Shown here: piece by piece, positions 9,025 through 17,441 of the stretch
Layout: each line of letters starts with the position of its first letter
How positions within the stretch are numbered: the first letter of the stretch is position 1
NCBI RefSeq assembly: GCF_050281185.1
Contig: NZ_JBNNWS010000009.1
Span: 62,001-126,000 of the forward strand
From: Heyndrickxia sp050281185
GTDB lineage: Bacteria > Bacillota > Bacilli > Bacillales > Bacillaceae_C
Reading direction: 5' to 3'
DNA length: 64,000 nucleotides
Program-made: the position numbers and the translations under genes
Notes under the pieces: generated by a model
What the model was told of the DNA's origin: nothing
The model's database searches: none
Seen by the model: the letters and a program-made list of their open reading frames with translations, nothing else

Positions 9025-9100
9025 TTTGAATATGTTTTTGTTAAGTTTTCGAGTGAGATTATGGGAAAATCTTTACAAAATAAACATTATTATACTAAGT

Positions 9101-9156
9101 ACTTATGTTTAGGATTAATAGTGGTGAACCGTACCATAAGTAAATGAGGTTTTTAT
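9101..9156. repeat. Repeat P1, left of the maltose PTS operon
   Basis: Bases 9123-9156 recur at 13892-13925 with 32 of 34 identical, in the same orientation, so the two copies bracket the four-gene operon. Within P1, ACTTATG (9101-9107) and CATAAGT (9135-9141) are inverted repeats. The shared core begins GGTGAACCGTACCATAAG. Confidence 0.75.
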
Positions 9157-9232
9157 TATAGAATATTTCATAATTGATGTAAAATTAATATCACCAGAAC
9201 CGCCCCCATAGCAAAGTGAGAGTGATGAAAAT

Positions 9233-10006
9233 ATGATTGATATCAGCAAAATTATTCAAGGGAAGAATCTGACAGAATTAGAAGTCCGAATTGTACAATA
9301 TATAATTACTAACATAGACACTGTTTTGCAAGAGGGGGTCCGTAAGATAGCGAAGGAAAATTTTACCTCACCTGCGACGGTGATTCGCCTGTCAAAAAAA
9401 TTAGGCTATGCCGGATTTGTTGATATGTATTATCAGCTCCTGCCTCTCGTCAAAAAAGCGGATTTACCCCAAAGTGGCGTGATCGAAGATCTCTTGGAGA
9501 TTAGTGAGAAGGATTTGTTGAACCATAATTCGGTGAAAGATGTTCAAACATTTATACATAATGTACTAAATCTCCGTCAAAGTTATATTTTCATTTATGC
9601 TACTGGCTTTTCAGCTATTGCAGCTGAGTACTTGTATAAAAAATTATTGGTATTAGGTAGAAAAACGATATTTGCGAGTGGAACGGATTCTATAGGCGTA
9701 TTCGAAAATAATCTGGAAGATATCGGTGCCTTAGTCGTTATCTCAAAATCAGGCGAAACACAGCTTATCATCGATAAATTACATGCAGCCAAAGAGCATC
9801 ACATTTTTACGGTGTCGTTCACGAAAGAAACAGAAAATCGGATCGCGGGGCTTTCCGATATAAATTTTAAAATCATCGACCATAATAAACTGGACGACCG
9901 AAACATGCTGTCGAACAGCTTTTTTCCTGGCCTAATGCTGATGTTTGAATTTATCGTCAAGTATTATGTAGAAACGTTAATAACTAAAAATAATAGGAAC
10001 GAGTGA
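9233..10006 (+). CDS. RpiR/MurR-family regulator with SIS domain (GlvR-like position)
   Basis: 257 residues. An N-terminal RpiR-type HTH (about 1-75, with VRKIAKENFTSPATVIRLSKK in two halves) is followed by a SIS sugar-phosphate binding domain (about 105-240, with IYATGFSAI and VVISKSGET). Such proteins sense sugar phosphates and control PTS operons. The gene precedes EIICB, MalA and EIIA on the same strand and is closed by a hairpin, so it probably has separate expression control. The sensed ligand is likely a 6-phospho-disaccharide, by inference. Confidence 0.9.
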   Translation: MIDISKIIQGKNLTELEVRIVQYIITNIDTVLQEGVRKIAKENFTSPATVIRLSKKLGYAGFVDMYYQLLPLVKKADLPQSGVIEDLLEISEKDLLNHNSVKDVQTFIHNVLNLRQSYIFIYATGFSAIAAEYLYKKLLVLGRKTIFASGTDSIGVFENNLEDIGALVVISKSGETQLIIDKLHAAKEHHIFTVSFTKETENRIAGLSDINFKIIDHNKLDDRNMLSNSFFPGLMLMFEFIVKYYVETLITKNNRNE

Positions 10007-10037
10007 AACGTGTTTCAAAGTGTGAAACACGTTTTTT
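10004..10037 (+). terminator. Terminator hairpin overlapping an operator-like palindrome
   Basis: AAACGTGTTTCA (10006-10017) pairs with TGAAACACGTTT (10023-10034), followed by T residues, a strong intrinsic terminator after the regulator. Its left arm is also a self-palindrome TGAAAC-GT-GTTTCA (10004-10017), a form that could serve as an RpiR-family operator. Confidence 0.75.
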
Positions 10038-10129
10038 ATCTTGTTGAATCTATCGACTATAAAACGGTTACAGTGTATTCTAAACCTGTCGACAAAAACG
10101 AATACGAATACAGGAAGGGGGAAGGCAAA

Positions 10130-11728
10130 ATGAAAACGAAGCTCATGGAGGCCATGCAGCGCTTTTCAAAAGCGATGTTCATTCCAATACTTATTTTGCC
10201 GATTGAGGGTATTTTAATTGCATTTGGAAATTTATTTACCAATCCAAAGTTAATGGAAGTCTTTCCATTTTTAGATAATCCGATTACCACCGGATTTGGG
10301 ACAATCTTGACTGGATCATTGGTTTCGATTCTCGTCAACTTGGGACTCATTTTTTGTGTCGGTATAGCAGTCGGTTTGGCGAATAAAGAAAAAGCGATCG
10401 CTGGATTTACCGCTTTATTAGGCTATTTGGTATTTGTAAATGCCATGAATAAATTTATGCAGCTCAGCGGGATTCTTTATGAAGGAGAATCCTTGCAGGG
10501 AACCGGACAAACGATGGTCTTGGGTGTGCAAATTCTTGATATGGGCGTGTTCCTGGGACTCATTCTTGGGATTGTAACCGCTATTGTCCATAACAAATTT
10601 ATTGATAAAGAATTTAAAGGCGCGTTTCAAATCTACGGCGGATCACGATTTGTCTTTATCGTACTTATTCCAGTTGTTGTGTTATTATCCGTTGCGCTTA
10701 CGTTTATTTGGCCATTTTTCCAATCTGGAATTAACAGTCTTGGAACTCTAATCCAACATAGCGGAAGCTTCGGAATTTTCTTATACGGGGCATTGGAACG
10801 TTTATTAATACCAACTGGGCTACACCATTTAATCTATACGCCGTTTCTATATACATCATTGGGTGGTGTTGCAGAGATTGGCGGGCAAGTATACGAAGGG
10901 GCAAGAAATATTTACTATGCGGAAATTACCGATCCAACTGTAAAAGAGCTTTCCGCAAGCGTGATCTGGGATGCCCGAGGAATTCCAAAAATGTTTGGTT
11001 TAATTGGTGCATGTTTGGCCATGTACCACACGGCAAAGCCTGAAAACAAAGGCAAGGTAAAAGCCATTTTAATACCGGCCGCAGTTACATCATTTATTGC
11101 AGGTGTTACAGAACCAATTGAATTTTCATTCCTGTTTATCGCACCATTGTTATTTGTAGCTCACGCTGCTTTAAGTGGTTTAGGTATGGTAGCGTATCAT
11201 CTATTGGATGTCCGAGCCATTGGCCCGAATGGAATGATTGATTTTCTATTGTTCAATGTTCCGCTTGGAATTGAAAAAACACATTGGCCAATGTATATCT
11301 TAGTAGGATTACTATCCTTTGCTGCTTACTATATGGTTTTCCGCTTCCTCATCGTGAAGTTTAACTTTAAAACAATCGGAAGAGAAGATGAAGACGAAGA
11401 GACCAAATTATATTCGAAGAAAGAATATGAAAAGAAAGGTAAAGGAATTGTTGGTACTCCCGAGCCGCAAGTCGATCAAGGAATTGCCCCTGTAATCGTA
11501 AATGCATTGGGCGGAGCAAACAATATTAATACGGTAACAAATTGTTATACAAGACTTCGATTAACAATTGAGCACCCGGAAAAGGTTGACGAAGAAGTGT
11601 TGATAAAGCAAACCGGTGCGAGCGGAGTTGTTATTAAAGATAAAAATGTTCAGGTTGTCTATGGCTTACAGGTGACGAATATTCGAAAAGTTGTCGAAGG
11701 CTACCTAGGGTTAAGAACAGACGAATAA
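10130..11728 (+). CDS. malP: PTS alpha-glucoside/maltose EIICB component
   Basis: 532 residues from the ATG at 10130, which has AGGAAGGGGGAAGG upstream; the in-frame extension to 10010 starts inside a terminator and is unlikely. An EIIC membrane domain (about 1-420) is followed by an EIIB domain with the phospho-accepting cysteine near 472 in TNCYTRLRL. Length and partners match MalP/GlvC, the maltose-specific EIICB of Bacillus, which lacks its own EIIA; here an EIIA gene follows. It imports and phosphorylates maltose or a related alpha-glucoside. Confidence 0.88.
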   Translation: MKTKLMEAMQRFSKAMFIPILILPIEGILIAFGNLFTNPKLMEVFPFLDNPITTGFGTILTGSLVSILVNLGLIFCVGIAVGLANKEKAIAGFTALLGYLVFVNAMNKFMQLSGILYEGESLQGTGQTMVLGVQILDMGVFLGLILGIVTAIVHNKFIDKEFKGAFQIYGGSRFVFIVLIPVVVLLSVALTFIWPFFQSGINSLGTLIQHSGSFGIFLYGALERLLIPTGLHHLIYTPFLYTSLGGVAEIGGQVYEGARNIYYAEITDPTVKELSASVIWDARGIPKMFGLIGACLAMYHTAKPENKGKVKAILIPAAVTSFIAGVTEPIEFSFLFIAPLLFVAHAALSGLGMVAYHLLDVRAIGPNGMIDFLLFNVPLGIEKTHWPMYILVGLLSFAAYYMVFRFLIVKFNFKTIGREDEDEETKLYSKKEYEKKGKGIVGTPEPQVDQGIAPVIVNALGGANNINTVTNCYTRLRLTIEHPEKVDEEVLIKQTGASGVVIKDKNVQVVYGLQVTNIRKVVEGYLGLRTDE

Positions 11729-11773
11729 ATGCACAACAAAGAAACTAAAGATTATAAGAAGGGAATGGAGAGC

Positions 11774-13099
11774 ATGAAAAAATTCTCAGTCGTTATTGCA
11801 GGCGGAGGAAGTACCTATACACCGGGGATTGTCATGATGTTATTGGATAATCTCGATCGTTTCCCGCTTCGAAAATTAAAATTATATGATAATGATGACG
11901 AAAGACAAGCGGTATTGGGAGAGGCAATTGATATTGTCCTAAAAGAAAAAGCGCCGGAAATAGAGTACTGTTTTACAACCGATCCGGAAGAAGCGTTCAC
12001 AGATGTAGACTTCTGTTTTGCCCATATCCGTACTGGAAAGTATGAAATGCGCGAAAAAGATGAAAAAATCCCTTTAAAACATGGTGTCGTAGGCCAGGAA
12101 ACATGCGGACCTGGCGGAATTGCCTATGGGATGAGAAGCATCGGTGATATGATCGAGATGATTGATTTAATAGAAAAATACTCACCGGACTGTTGGATGT
12201 TAAACTATTCCAATCCTGCAGCGATTGTTGCGGAAGCTTGCCGGGTTCTTCGCCCAAATTCAAAGGTATTGAATATCTGTGATATGCCAGTAGGAACGCT
12301 ACGCAGAATTTCGCATATCATCGACAAAGAGCCACAAGATTTAGAAGTGCGTTATTTTGGGTTAAACCACTTTGGCTGGTGGACAAGCGTTAAAGATAAA
12401 GAAGGCAATGAATATCTGCCTCAAATTCGCGACTATGTGGCAGAGCATGGTTATCTTACTCAAAAAGAAGTGGATACCCAGCATACAGATGCAAGCTGGC
12501 AGGATACACATAAAAAAGCAAAAGACTTGTTAGCAGTTGATCCAAGATTCCTGCCAAACACCTATTTAAAATATTACCTCTACCCTGATTATGTGGTAGA
12601 ACATTCGAATCCAGAATACACAAGGGCCAATGAAGTTATCGATGGCAGAGAAAAGACGGTTTTTTCAACAGCTAGAACCATCATTGAAAGAGGAACAGCA
12701 GAAGGCTGTGAATTTGAAATGGGGGCTCACGCAACTTTTGTCGTTGACCTTGCCTGTGCAATTGCCTTTAACACGCACGAAAGAATGTTGTTGATTGTCG
12801 AAAACAATGGCACTATTGCCAATTTTGATGACGATGCCATGATAGAAGTACCATGTATTGTCGGAAGCGACGGTCCAGAGCCATTAAGTCAAGGAAAGAT
12901 TCCTGAATTCCAAAGAGCGTTAATGTACCAGCAGGTAACGGTTGAAAAATTAGTCGTACAAGCCTATATCGAGGGTAGCTATCAAAAATTATGGCAGGCT
13001 TTAACACTCTCAAAAACAGTACCAAGTGCAAAAGTAGCAAAAGAAATTTTGGACGATTTAATTGAAGCTAATAAAGGGTACTGGCCAGAATTAAACTAA
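11774..13099 (+). CDS. malA: 6-phospho-alpha-glucosidase, GH4 family
   Basis: 441 residues from the ATG at 11774 (GGAGAG upstream); the upstream ATG at 11729 has no good ribosome binding site. GH4 features are the N-terminal NAD-binding VVIAGGGSTYTPGI, LNYSNPAA, the metal-ligand cysteine near 169 in NICDMP, and LNHFGWW. The family hydrolyses 6-phospho-alpha-glucosides such as maltose 6-phosphate using NAD and Mn2+. The sequence closely follows B. subtilis MalA/GlvA. It lies directly after the EIICB gene, which supplies its substrate. Confidence 0.93.
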   Translation: MKKFSVVIAGGGSTYTPGIVMMLLDNLDRFPLRKLKLYDNDDERQAVLGEAIDIVLKEKAPEIEYCFTTDPEEAFTDVDFCFAHIRTGKYEMREKDEKIPLKHGVVGQETCGPGGIAYGMRSIGDMIEMIDLIEKYSPDCWMLNYSNPAAIVAEACRVLRPNSKVLNICDMPVGTLRRISHIIDKEPQDLEVRYFGLNHFGWWTSVKDKEGNEYLPQIRDYVAEHGYLTQKEVDTQHTDASWQDTHKKAKDLLAVDPRFLPNTYLKYYLYPDYVVEHSNPEYTRANEVIDGREKTVFSTARTIIERGTAEGCEFEMGAHATFVVDLACAIAFNTHERMLLIVENNGTIANFDDDAMIEVPCIVGSDGPEPLSQGKIPEFQRALMYQQVTVEKLVVQAYIEGSYQKLWQALTLSKTVPSAKVAKEILDDLIEANKGYWPELN

Positions 13100-13115
13100 T
13101 TACAGATGATTGAAA

Positions 13116-13154
13116 GTAAAGGCGAAAAAAGTGAAGAGCTTTTTCGCCTTTTAC
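13116..13154 (+). promoter_or_regulatory. Strong intercistronic hairpin between malA and the EIIA gene
   Basis: A stem of about 16 bp (13116-13131 with 13139-13154, core AAGGCGAAAAA/TTTTTCGCCTT) lies between the two genes. Only four T residues lie near its end, so it is probably a partial terminator or an mRNA-stabilising or processing structure that sets EIIA expression apart. Confidence 0.65.
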
Positions 13155-13186
13155 TACGGATGCCAAACCAATTGGAGGAGAGCGGA

Positions 13187-13678
13187 ATGTTTAAGAAGCT
13201 GTTTGGAAAAAAAGAGACAACGATGACCATCGTGTCTCCGATCACTGGAAAAGTGGTCAAAATTGAAGATGTTCCCGATCAGGTGTTTAGTCAGAAAATG
13301 ATTGGAGATGGAATCGCGATTGAGCCTGCTGAAGGAGTAGTTGTCGCTCCGATGGACGGAGAAGTCGTACAAATTTTCCCAACAAAACATGCTGTTGGAA
13401 TTCGTGGTAAAGATGGCTTAGAAATTTTGATACATGTCGGTATGGAAACCGTTGCCATGGAAGGGGAAGGCTTCAATGGCCATGTAGTACAAGGTGATCA
13501 GGTAAAAGCAGGTGACAAACTTGTTACCTTCGACTTGAATCTGGTCAAGGAAAAAGCCGAAAGTATCATTTCGCCTGTTGTGATCACAAACTTTGAAGCA
13601 GTTGTCTCTTTAACAAAAACAGAAGAAATAGCAGTAACTCGTGGTGAATCTGTTTTGTTACAGGTGAAAATGAAATAG
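13187..13678 (+). CDS. PTS glucose-family EIIA component
   Basis: 163 residues from the ATG at 13187 behind GGAGGAGAG; the in-frame upstream ATG at 13106 would place the hairpin in the coding sequence. The fold is EIIA-Glc/Crr: the phospho-accepting histidine H83 lies in LIHVGMETV, with the second active-site histidine H68 in PTKHAVG. It passes phosphate from HPr to the EIIB domain of the operon's EIICB. Encoding EIIA as a separate final gene differs from B. subtilis, where MalP borrows EIIA from another system. Confidence 0.93.
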   Translation: MFKKLFGKKETTMTIVSPITGKVVKIEDVPDQVFSQKMIGDGIAIEPAEGVVVAPMDGEVVQIFPTKHAVGIRGKDGLEILIHVGMETVAMEGEGFNGHVVQGDQVKAGDKLVTFDLNLVKEKAESIISPVVITNFEAVVSLTKTEEIAVTRGESVLLQVKMK

Positions 13679-13798
13679 GAAGCATCTCCTTTCCTTCCTG
13701 AAACATTAGAAAAATACCAAAAGCTTAGCTAAGGTAAGATAGAAATTTATGTTGTTACTGTTAACGTAAAAACAGGGGATTATCATTAAAGACATAAT

Positions 13799-13841
13799 AA
13801 GGGAGAGATTAGAATTGTATAAATTCCTTCTCTCCTTTTTA
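13799..13841 (+). terminator. Likely terminator of the PTS operon
   Basis: AAGGGAGAG pairs imperfectly with CTCTCCTT across a 20-base loop and is followed by TTTTT. It lies about 120 bases after the EIIA stop. Confidence 0.5.
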
Positions 13842-13865
13842 TTGTTCCTATTACAGATAAATTAG

Positions 13866-13926
13866 ATAAAAACCTCATTTAGATGCGTTACGGTGAACCG
13901 TACCATAAGTAAAAGAGATTTTTATG
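13866..13926. repeat. Repeat P2: large imperfect palindrome right of the PTS operon
   Basis: ATAAAAACCTCATTTA (13867-13882) is nearly the inverse of the right end near 13910-13925 (14 of 16), and the centre holds ACGGT-GA-ACCGT. Its right half, 13892-13925, is the same 34-bp sequence as 9123-9156. No gene lies within. Confidence 0.7.
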
Positions 13927-13988
13927 TTAAAGCTTAATTAATATATAATCGGCTAATATTTTTTTTCATATATAAGTTAAATAAACTT

Positions 13989-14130
13989 AAAAATATATGC
14001 CTATTGCTAAAAATATTGATACTACGTCCAGAAAATAGACACAGATTTTCTGCCGCGCTTTTGCTTGGTGGCCTTCATAAAAAAGTTTAATCTTTTTTAT
14101 GAAGGTAAAATCAAGCTGCAGAATTTCCAT
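13989..14130 (-). other. Short unidentified open stretch with a perfect hairpin
   Basis: On the minus strand an ATG at 14128-14130 opens about 47 codons (beginning MEILQLDFTF) without a ribosome binding site. Inside it is a perfect 14-bp inverted repeat, 14072-14085 with 14092-14105 (CCTTCATAAAAAAG and its complement). It could be a decayed gene piece or a terminator region for the cwlK-like gene. I recognise no family. Confidence 0.3.
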
Positions 14131-14236
14131 TTTTATTCAGTTCATTATATATCCACCACATAATAATGGCATCAAATCTTACGGAGTAGTAAGCATATAA
14201 AAAATACAGATAACGATTTTGCGAAAATTTTTCCAC

Positions 14237-14806
14237 CTAATTTGAATCAACTGTTAAAGATGATGCATCAGGTTTTACACCATTTTGTAAATCTGCAATG
14301 CTCAAACCAAAATCCATTTGCAAGTGAGGGTAGTCTTTAAATTTAGGCCAATCACCACCCCAAGTAAACCCTAGTTTTTTTGCTAAATCCACAACTTCGT
14401 ACCAATCTGGTTTGCTATTCTTATTCCCGTCATATTTCATATCCCAAATAATTTTTCCCGAAGGGGTTTTTAACGCAAAATCAACGGCAAGCCCATAATT
14501 ATGATAAGATTCGCCTCCTTTTGCATTCGTTACAATATTTCCACTAACTGTCCTGCCTTTTTGATAAAGTTGATCTTGATCTTTCGCACTTCGGAAACCA
14601 TCCGTAATAACGACCGTTATTCCTTTTTTAGCAGCTTGCTGGATTAATTGATTTGTTCGTTCCTTTACAATCGGATTGAGCTCAGTTGGTATAGTAATTG
14701 AATGATTTTTATTCGAGGGTTTATTTGATTGTAAATATTGTATATAGAGGACTCCGATGATTACGAAGCAAATGATTAACAAAAAATTTCTATTTCTCTT
14801 TTTCAA
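14237..14806 (-). CDS. cwlK: Peptidoglycan L-alanyl-D-glutamate endopeptidase, CwlK-like (M15 peptidase)
   Basis: 189 residues from a TTG at 14806, preferred because GGAAAGGA sits nine bases upstream; an ATG at 14839 in frame lacks a ribosome binding site. One N-terminal membrane anchor or signal segment precedes an M15C/VanY-type domain with VVITDGFRS, ESYHNYGLAVDF (zinc-binding His and Asp) and DYPHLQM (third ligand). The sequence matches B. subtilis CwlK along its length, an endopeptidase that cleaves L-Ala-D-Glu in cell wall peptides. A D,D-carboxypeptidase is the alternative. A piece of this gene is copied at 24541-24648. Confidence 0.88.
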   Translation of the reverse strand: MKKRNRNFLLIICFVIIGVLYIQYLQSNKPSNKNHSITIPTELNPIVKERTNQLIQQAAKKGITVVITDGFRSAKDQDQLYQKGRTVSGNIVTNAKGGESYHNYGLAVDFALKTPSGKIIWDMKYDGNKNSKPDWYEVVDLAKKLGFTWGGDWPKFKDYPHLQMDFGLSIADLQNGVKPDASSLTVDSN

Positions 14807-15092
14807 AAATAATATTCCTTTCCGAATTTCAATTGTCATTATTTAATGACGAATATCAAAGTCTTAATGTTTCATGATTTTGTTTAACAGATCTATATCA
14901 GTCTTTCATCCTAGATATTTATGAGAATGAGAAAATAATGTTAGTAATTATTCTAGATGTATCATATCATTTTTCAGTAATCCATTACGGACTGAAGATA
15001 ACACCAACTGTCCTTAAGGGTTAATTTTTTTGGTAAAATTAGAGATGATATGATCATTATAATTGATTACTAAACAATCGGAGTGAACGTAG

Positions 15093-16892
15093 ATGGAGAT
15101 TCGAGATTTATTTGAGCTAGAAAATGATACGACTTTCCAACAGCTCAATCAGCAAGTGAATTCGTTTAATACATTAAAAATCTTAAAATTAGAAAACCAT
15201 GAAATCCGTCATTCGAATATTTTAGCGTGGTTGTTAAATCCGAAAGAAAATCATAGTTTACGTGACTATTTTATTCGTAAAATGATTGAACATCTCATAT
15301 TAATAGATGAAAACAGCAGTAATCCACAATATGAAACAGTTGGTGAAATTCTTAACCACTCTTTAATGGATAGCCACATATATCGTGAGGTTAAAACAGA
15401 TAAGAACCGATTTATCGATTTAGTTATTGTGAATCAACAGTTGAAATTCATCCTTCTAATTGAAAATAAATTTTATTCCACTGAATCGAAAAATCAATTG
15501 GATGATTATTTATATTTTATCCAACAAATGTTTGGGGATTTTACAATAATCCCAATTTACTTAACTCTGAATGGAGAAGAACCTTCTAATCAACAATACT
15601 TTATCCTTACTTATGAGCGTATCGAATCAATTTTACATACCATTCTTATGTTATATCAGGATCAATTAAGTGATAATGTTTATAAATTTATTGAAGATTA
15701 CGACCAAATATTAAAGGAAAAGTTTTATCCAAATCAAGATCAAATAGTGCAAGCAATAGATATATACCGCAATCATAAAGCGACAATTGATACACTATTC
15801 GAAGAAACGTCAATGCTTAATAAACAATTGCAATTTGAATCAGGGTATCAATTTGAATTCATAATGAAGTATCGAAATACAATCAATTATATTTTCAAAC
15901 ATGGGCAAAACATCTTATCGTATAGTTTTGAACAATTCGTTCAACAACAGTTTGAGGAAGAGGTCCTTTATAATGCACATCCAACGATTCCGAATTTATT
16001 CCCACCTGAATGGAATCCTATAAGTCACATACAATTACGGGAACCAAGCTATTGGTTAGGAAAAGGATTAATTGTTTGGTTTGAACAGACAAATGATAAT
16101 CGTTTATGTCTGATTGCTGAAGTGGGGCCAATAGAATATACAGCCCGTCTTTGGCTGCTTGAACAATTAGAAAAAATCGGGTTGTCGTTTAAAGAAACAT
16201 CAAAAATAGAAAAAGCACGTCGTACGAGATTCTTCTCTAAAAAGATCGATATCAATAAATGGGATGATATAAGCGAGCTTACACAAGCAATGCTAGATTT
16301 ATATAATAGTTCGGAATTTGTTTTATTGCGGAAACAAGTAGCTGCAATATTAAATAATGAGAATCCGGTAAAAGAAGAACTAACTAAACCTGTGGAAATT
16401 TCCACTTTAAATGAAACAAAAATACAAATTCAAAATGCATTTAGAAAGTGGATGGAATCTAAAGAAATCCCTGAAAATCATTATCGTGTAACTTCACAAA
16501 ATCTATCCTTTAAAATTCCTTTGTTTGATGCGTTCAAAGAGAAATTAGGAGAAACAAGAGAAAATTGGTGGTGGGATAATGGGCCATTTTTATTTTGGAT
16601 GAAATTAAACCCAGATTCACTGTACTTTACGTTAGAAATTGGTCCGATTGAAGCAGATAAACGCGTCCTGTTAATGGAAAATATTAAAGAAAAGGGCATT
16701 AAATTTAGCAAAAAAGGACTTACACTCGAAGCTAAATTTAATCGTATTCACTCTGAAACAATATCAATTGGAGGGTTAAAAGAATCAGGACTATTGAATG
16801 CTTTCAATGCTTTATATAACAACAAAGACTTGCAAAATATTTTAGAAAAGCTTCAAATGATTTATGATGAAACGGTTAGTAAAGTGGAGTGA
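15093..16892 (+). CDS. PD-(D/E)XK nuclease family protein with duplicated C-terminal domain
   Basis: 599 residues. The N-terminal region has the PDDEXK_4-type layout: IRHSNILAWLLNP near 38-50, then FIDLVIV (D109) and LIENKFYS (E124, K126), the D...E-x-K active site. The C-terminal half contains two related domains, roughly 305-425 and 455-585, each with GPIE, a long helix and a basic stretch before a small hydrophobic patch. Genes of this type often occur in bacterial defence regions. It stands alone between cwlK and a terminator. Function is inferred from the nuclease motif; target unknown. Confidence 0.8.
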   Translation: MEIRDLFELENDTTFQQLNQQVNSFNTLKILKLENHEIRHSNILAWLLNPKENHSLRDYFIRKMIEHLILIDENSSNPQYETVGEILNHSLMDSHIYREVKTDKNRFIDLVIVNQQLKFILLIENKFYSTESKNQLDDYLYFIQQMFGDFTIIPIYLTLNGEEPSNQQYFILTYERIESILHTILMLYQDQLSDNVYKFIEDYDQILKEKFYPNQDQIVQAIDIYRNHKATIDTLFEETSMLNKQLQFESGYQFEFIMKYRNTINYIFKHGQNILSYSFEQFVQQQFEEEVLYNAHPTIPNLFPPEWNPISHIQLREPSYWLGKGLIVWFEQTNDNRLCLIAEVGPIEYTARLWLLEQLEKIGLSFKETSKIEKARRTRFFSKKIDINKWDDISELTQAMLDLYNSSEFVLLRKQVAAILNNENPVKEELTKPVEISTLNETKIQIQNAFRKWMESKEIPENHYRVTSQNLSFKIPLFDAFKEKLGETRENWWWDNGPFLFWMKLNPDSLYFTLEIGPIEADKRVLLMENIKEKGIKFSKKGLTLEAKFNRIHSETISIGGLKESGLLNAFNALYNNKDLQNILEKLQMIYDETVSKVE

Positions 16893-17096
16893 ATATTACA
16901 AATGTCAGTTGGTTAATGTAAGATTTGTTAAATTGACAGCAACTGCAGAATTTTTTACATGTGTGCTCCTTTTTACTAATGTTGCATCTTTTTTTGTGAC
17001 TTGAATCATAATTTTTCCGAATTGGCAATGATATGCTTCAATATACTTTATACAATATTATACTTCAATTGAATTAAAAATTATAAACCCATGTAG

Positions 17097-17136
17097 AAGA
17101 GCACTGAAAAATAATACAGTGCTCTTTTATTTTTTC
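17097..17136 (+). terminator. Intrinsic terminator downstream of the PD-(D/E)XK gene
   Basis: AAGAGCACTG (17097-17106) pairs perfectly with CAGTGCTCTT (17117-17126), followed by a T-rich tail. Confidence 0.85.
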
Positions 17137-17441
17137 AAGATTATTGGCAATGGAAATGCAAAAATTGATTAATAACATTCCTAAAGGAATCAAAAAAGTA
17201 ATCCTATTTATTTAAGGTGTTTGGTTGAGTAAAAAAGCTGAGAGTAAGAAGATTTCAAAGTGCACAACTCAAAACATGATAATTCTCCTCTCTGGTCTTT
17301 GATGATTTTAAAACGTTCATTCTAGACCTTCTACGTGGTTAACTATCATCAAGATGTACCCACTATCGATAGATTAGATAGGACTACACAGGGATAAAGT
17401 TAAAAACCAAGACTATTTACAGGTAAAAATCGAAAAACTAA
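17137..17441. other. Intergenic stretch without a recognisable gene
   Basis: I see no ribosome binding site with a coding frame, no strong repeat and no hairpin with a T tract here; it is AT-rich spacer between a terminated plus-strand gene and the 3' end of the SIS-domain gene. Confidence 0.5.

Noticed and set aside
10010..10129. In-frame extension of the EIICB gene
   Set aside because: It starts inside a terminator hairpin, and the residues do not resemble EIIC; 10130 has the ribosome binding site.
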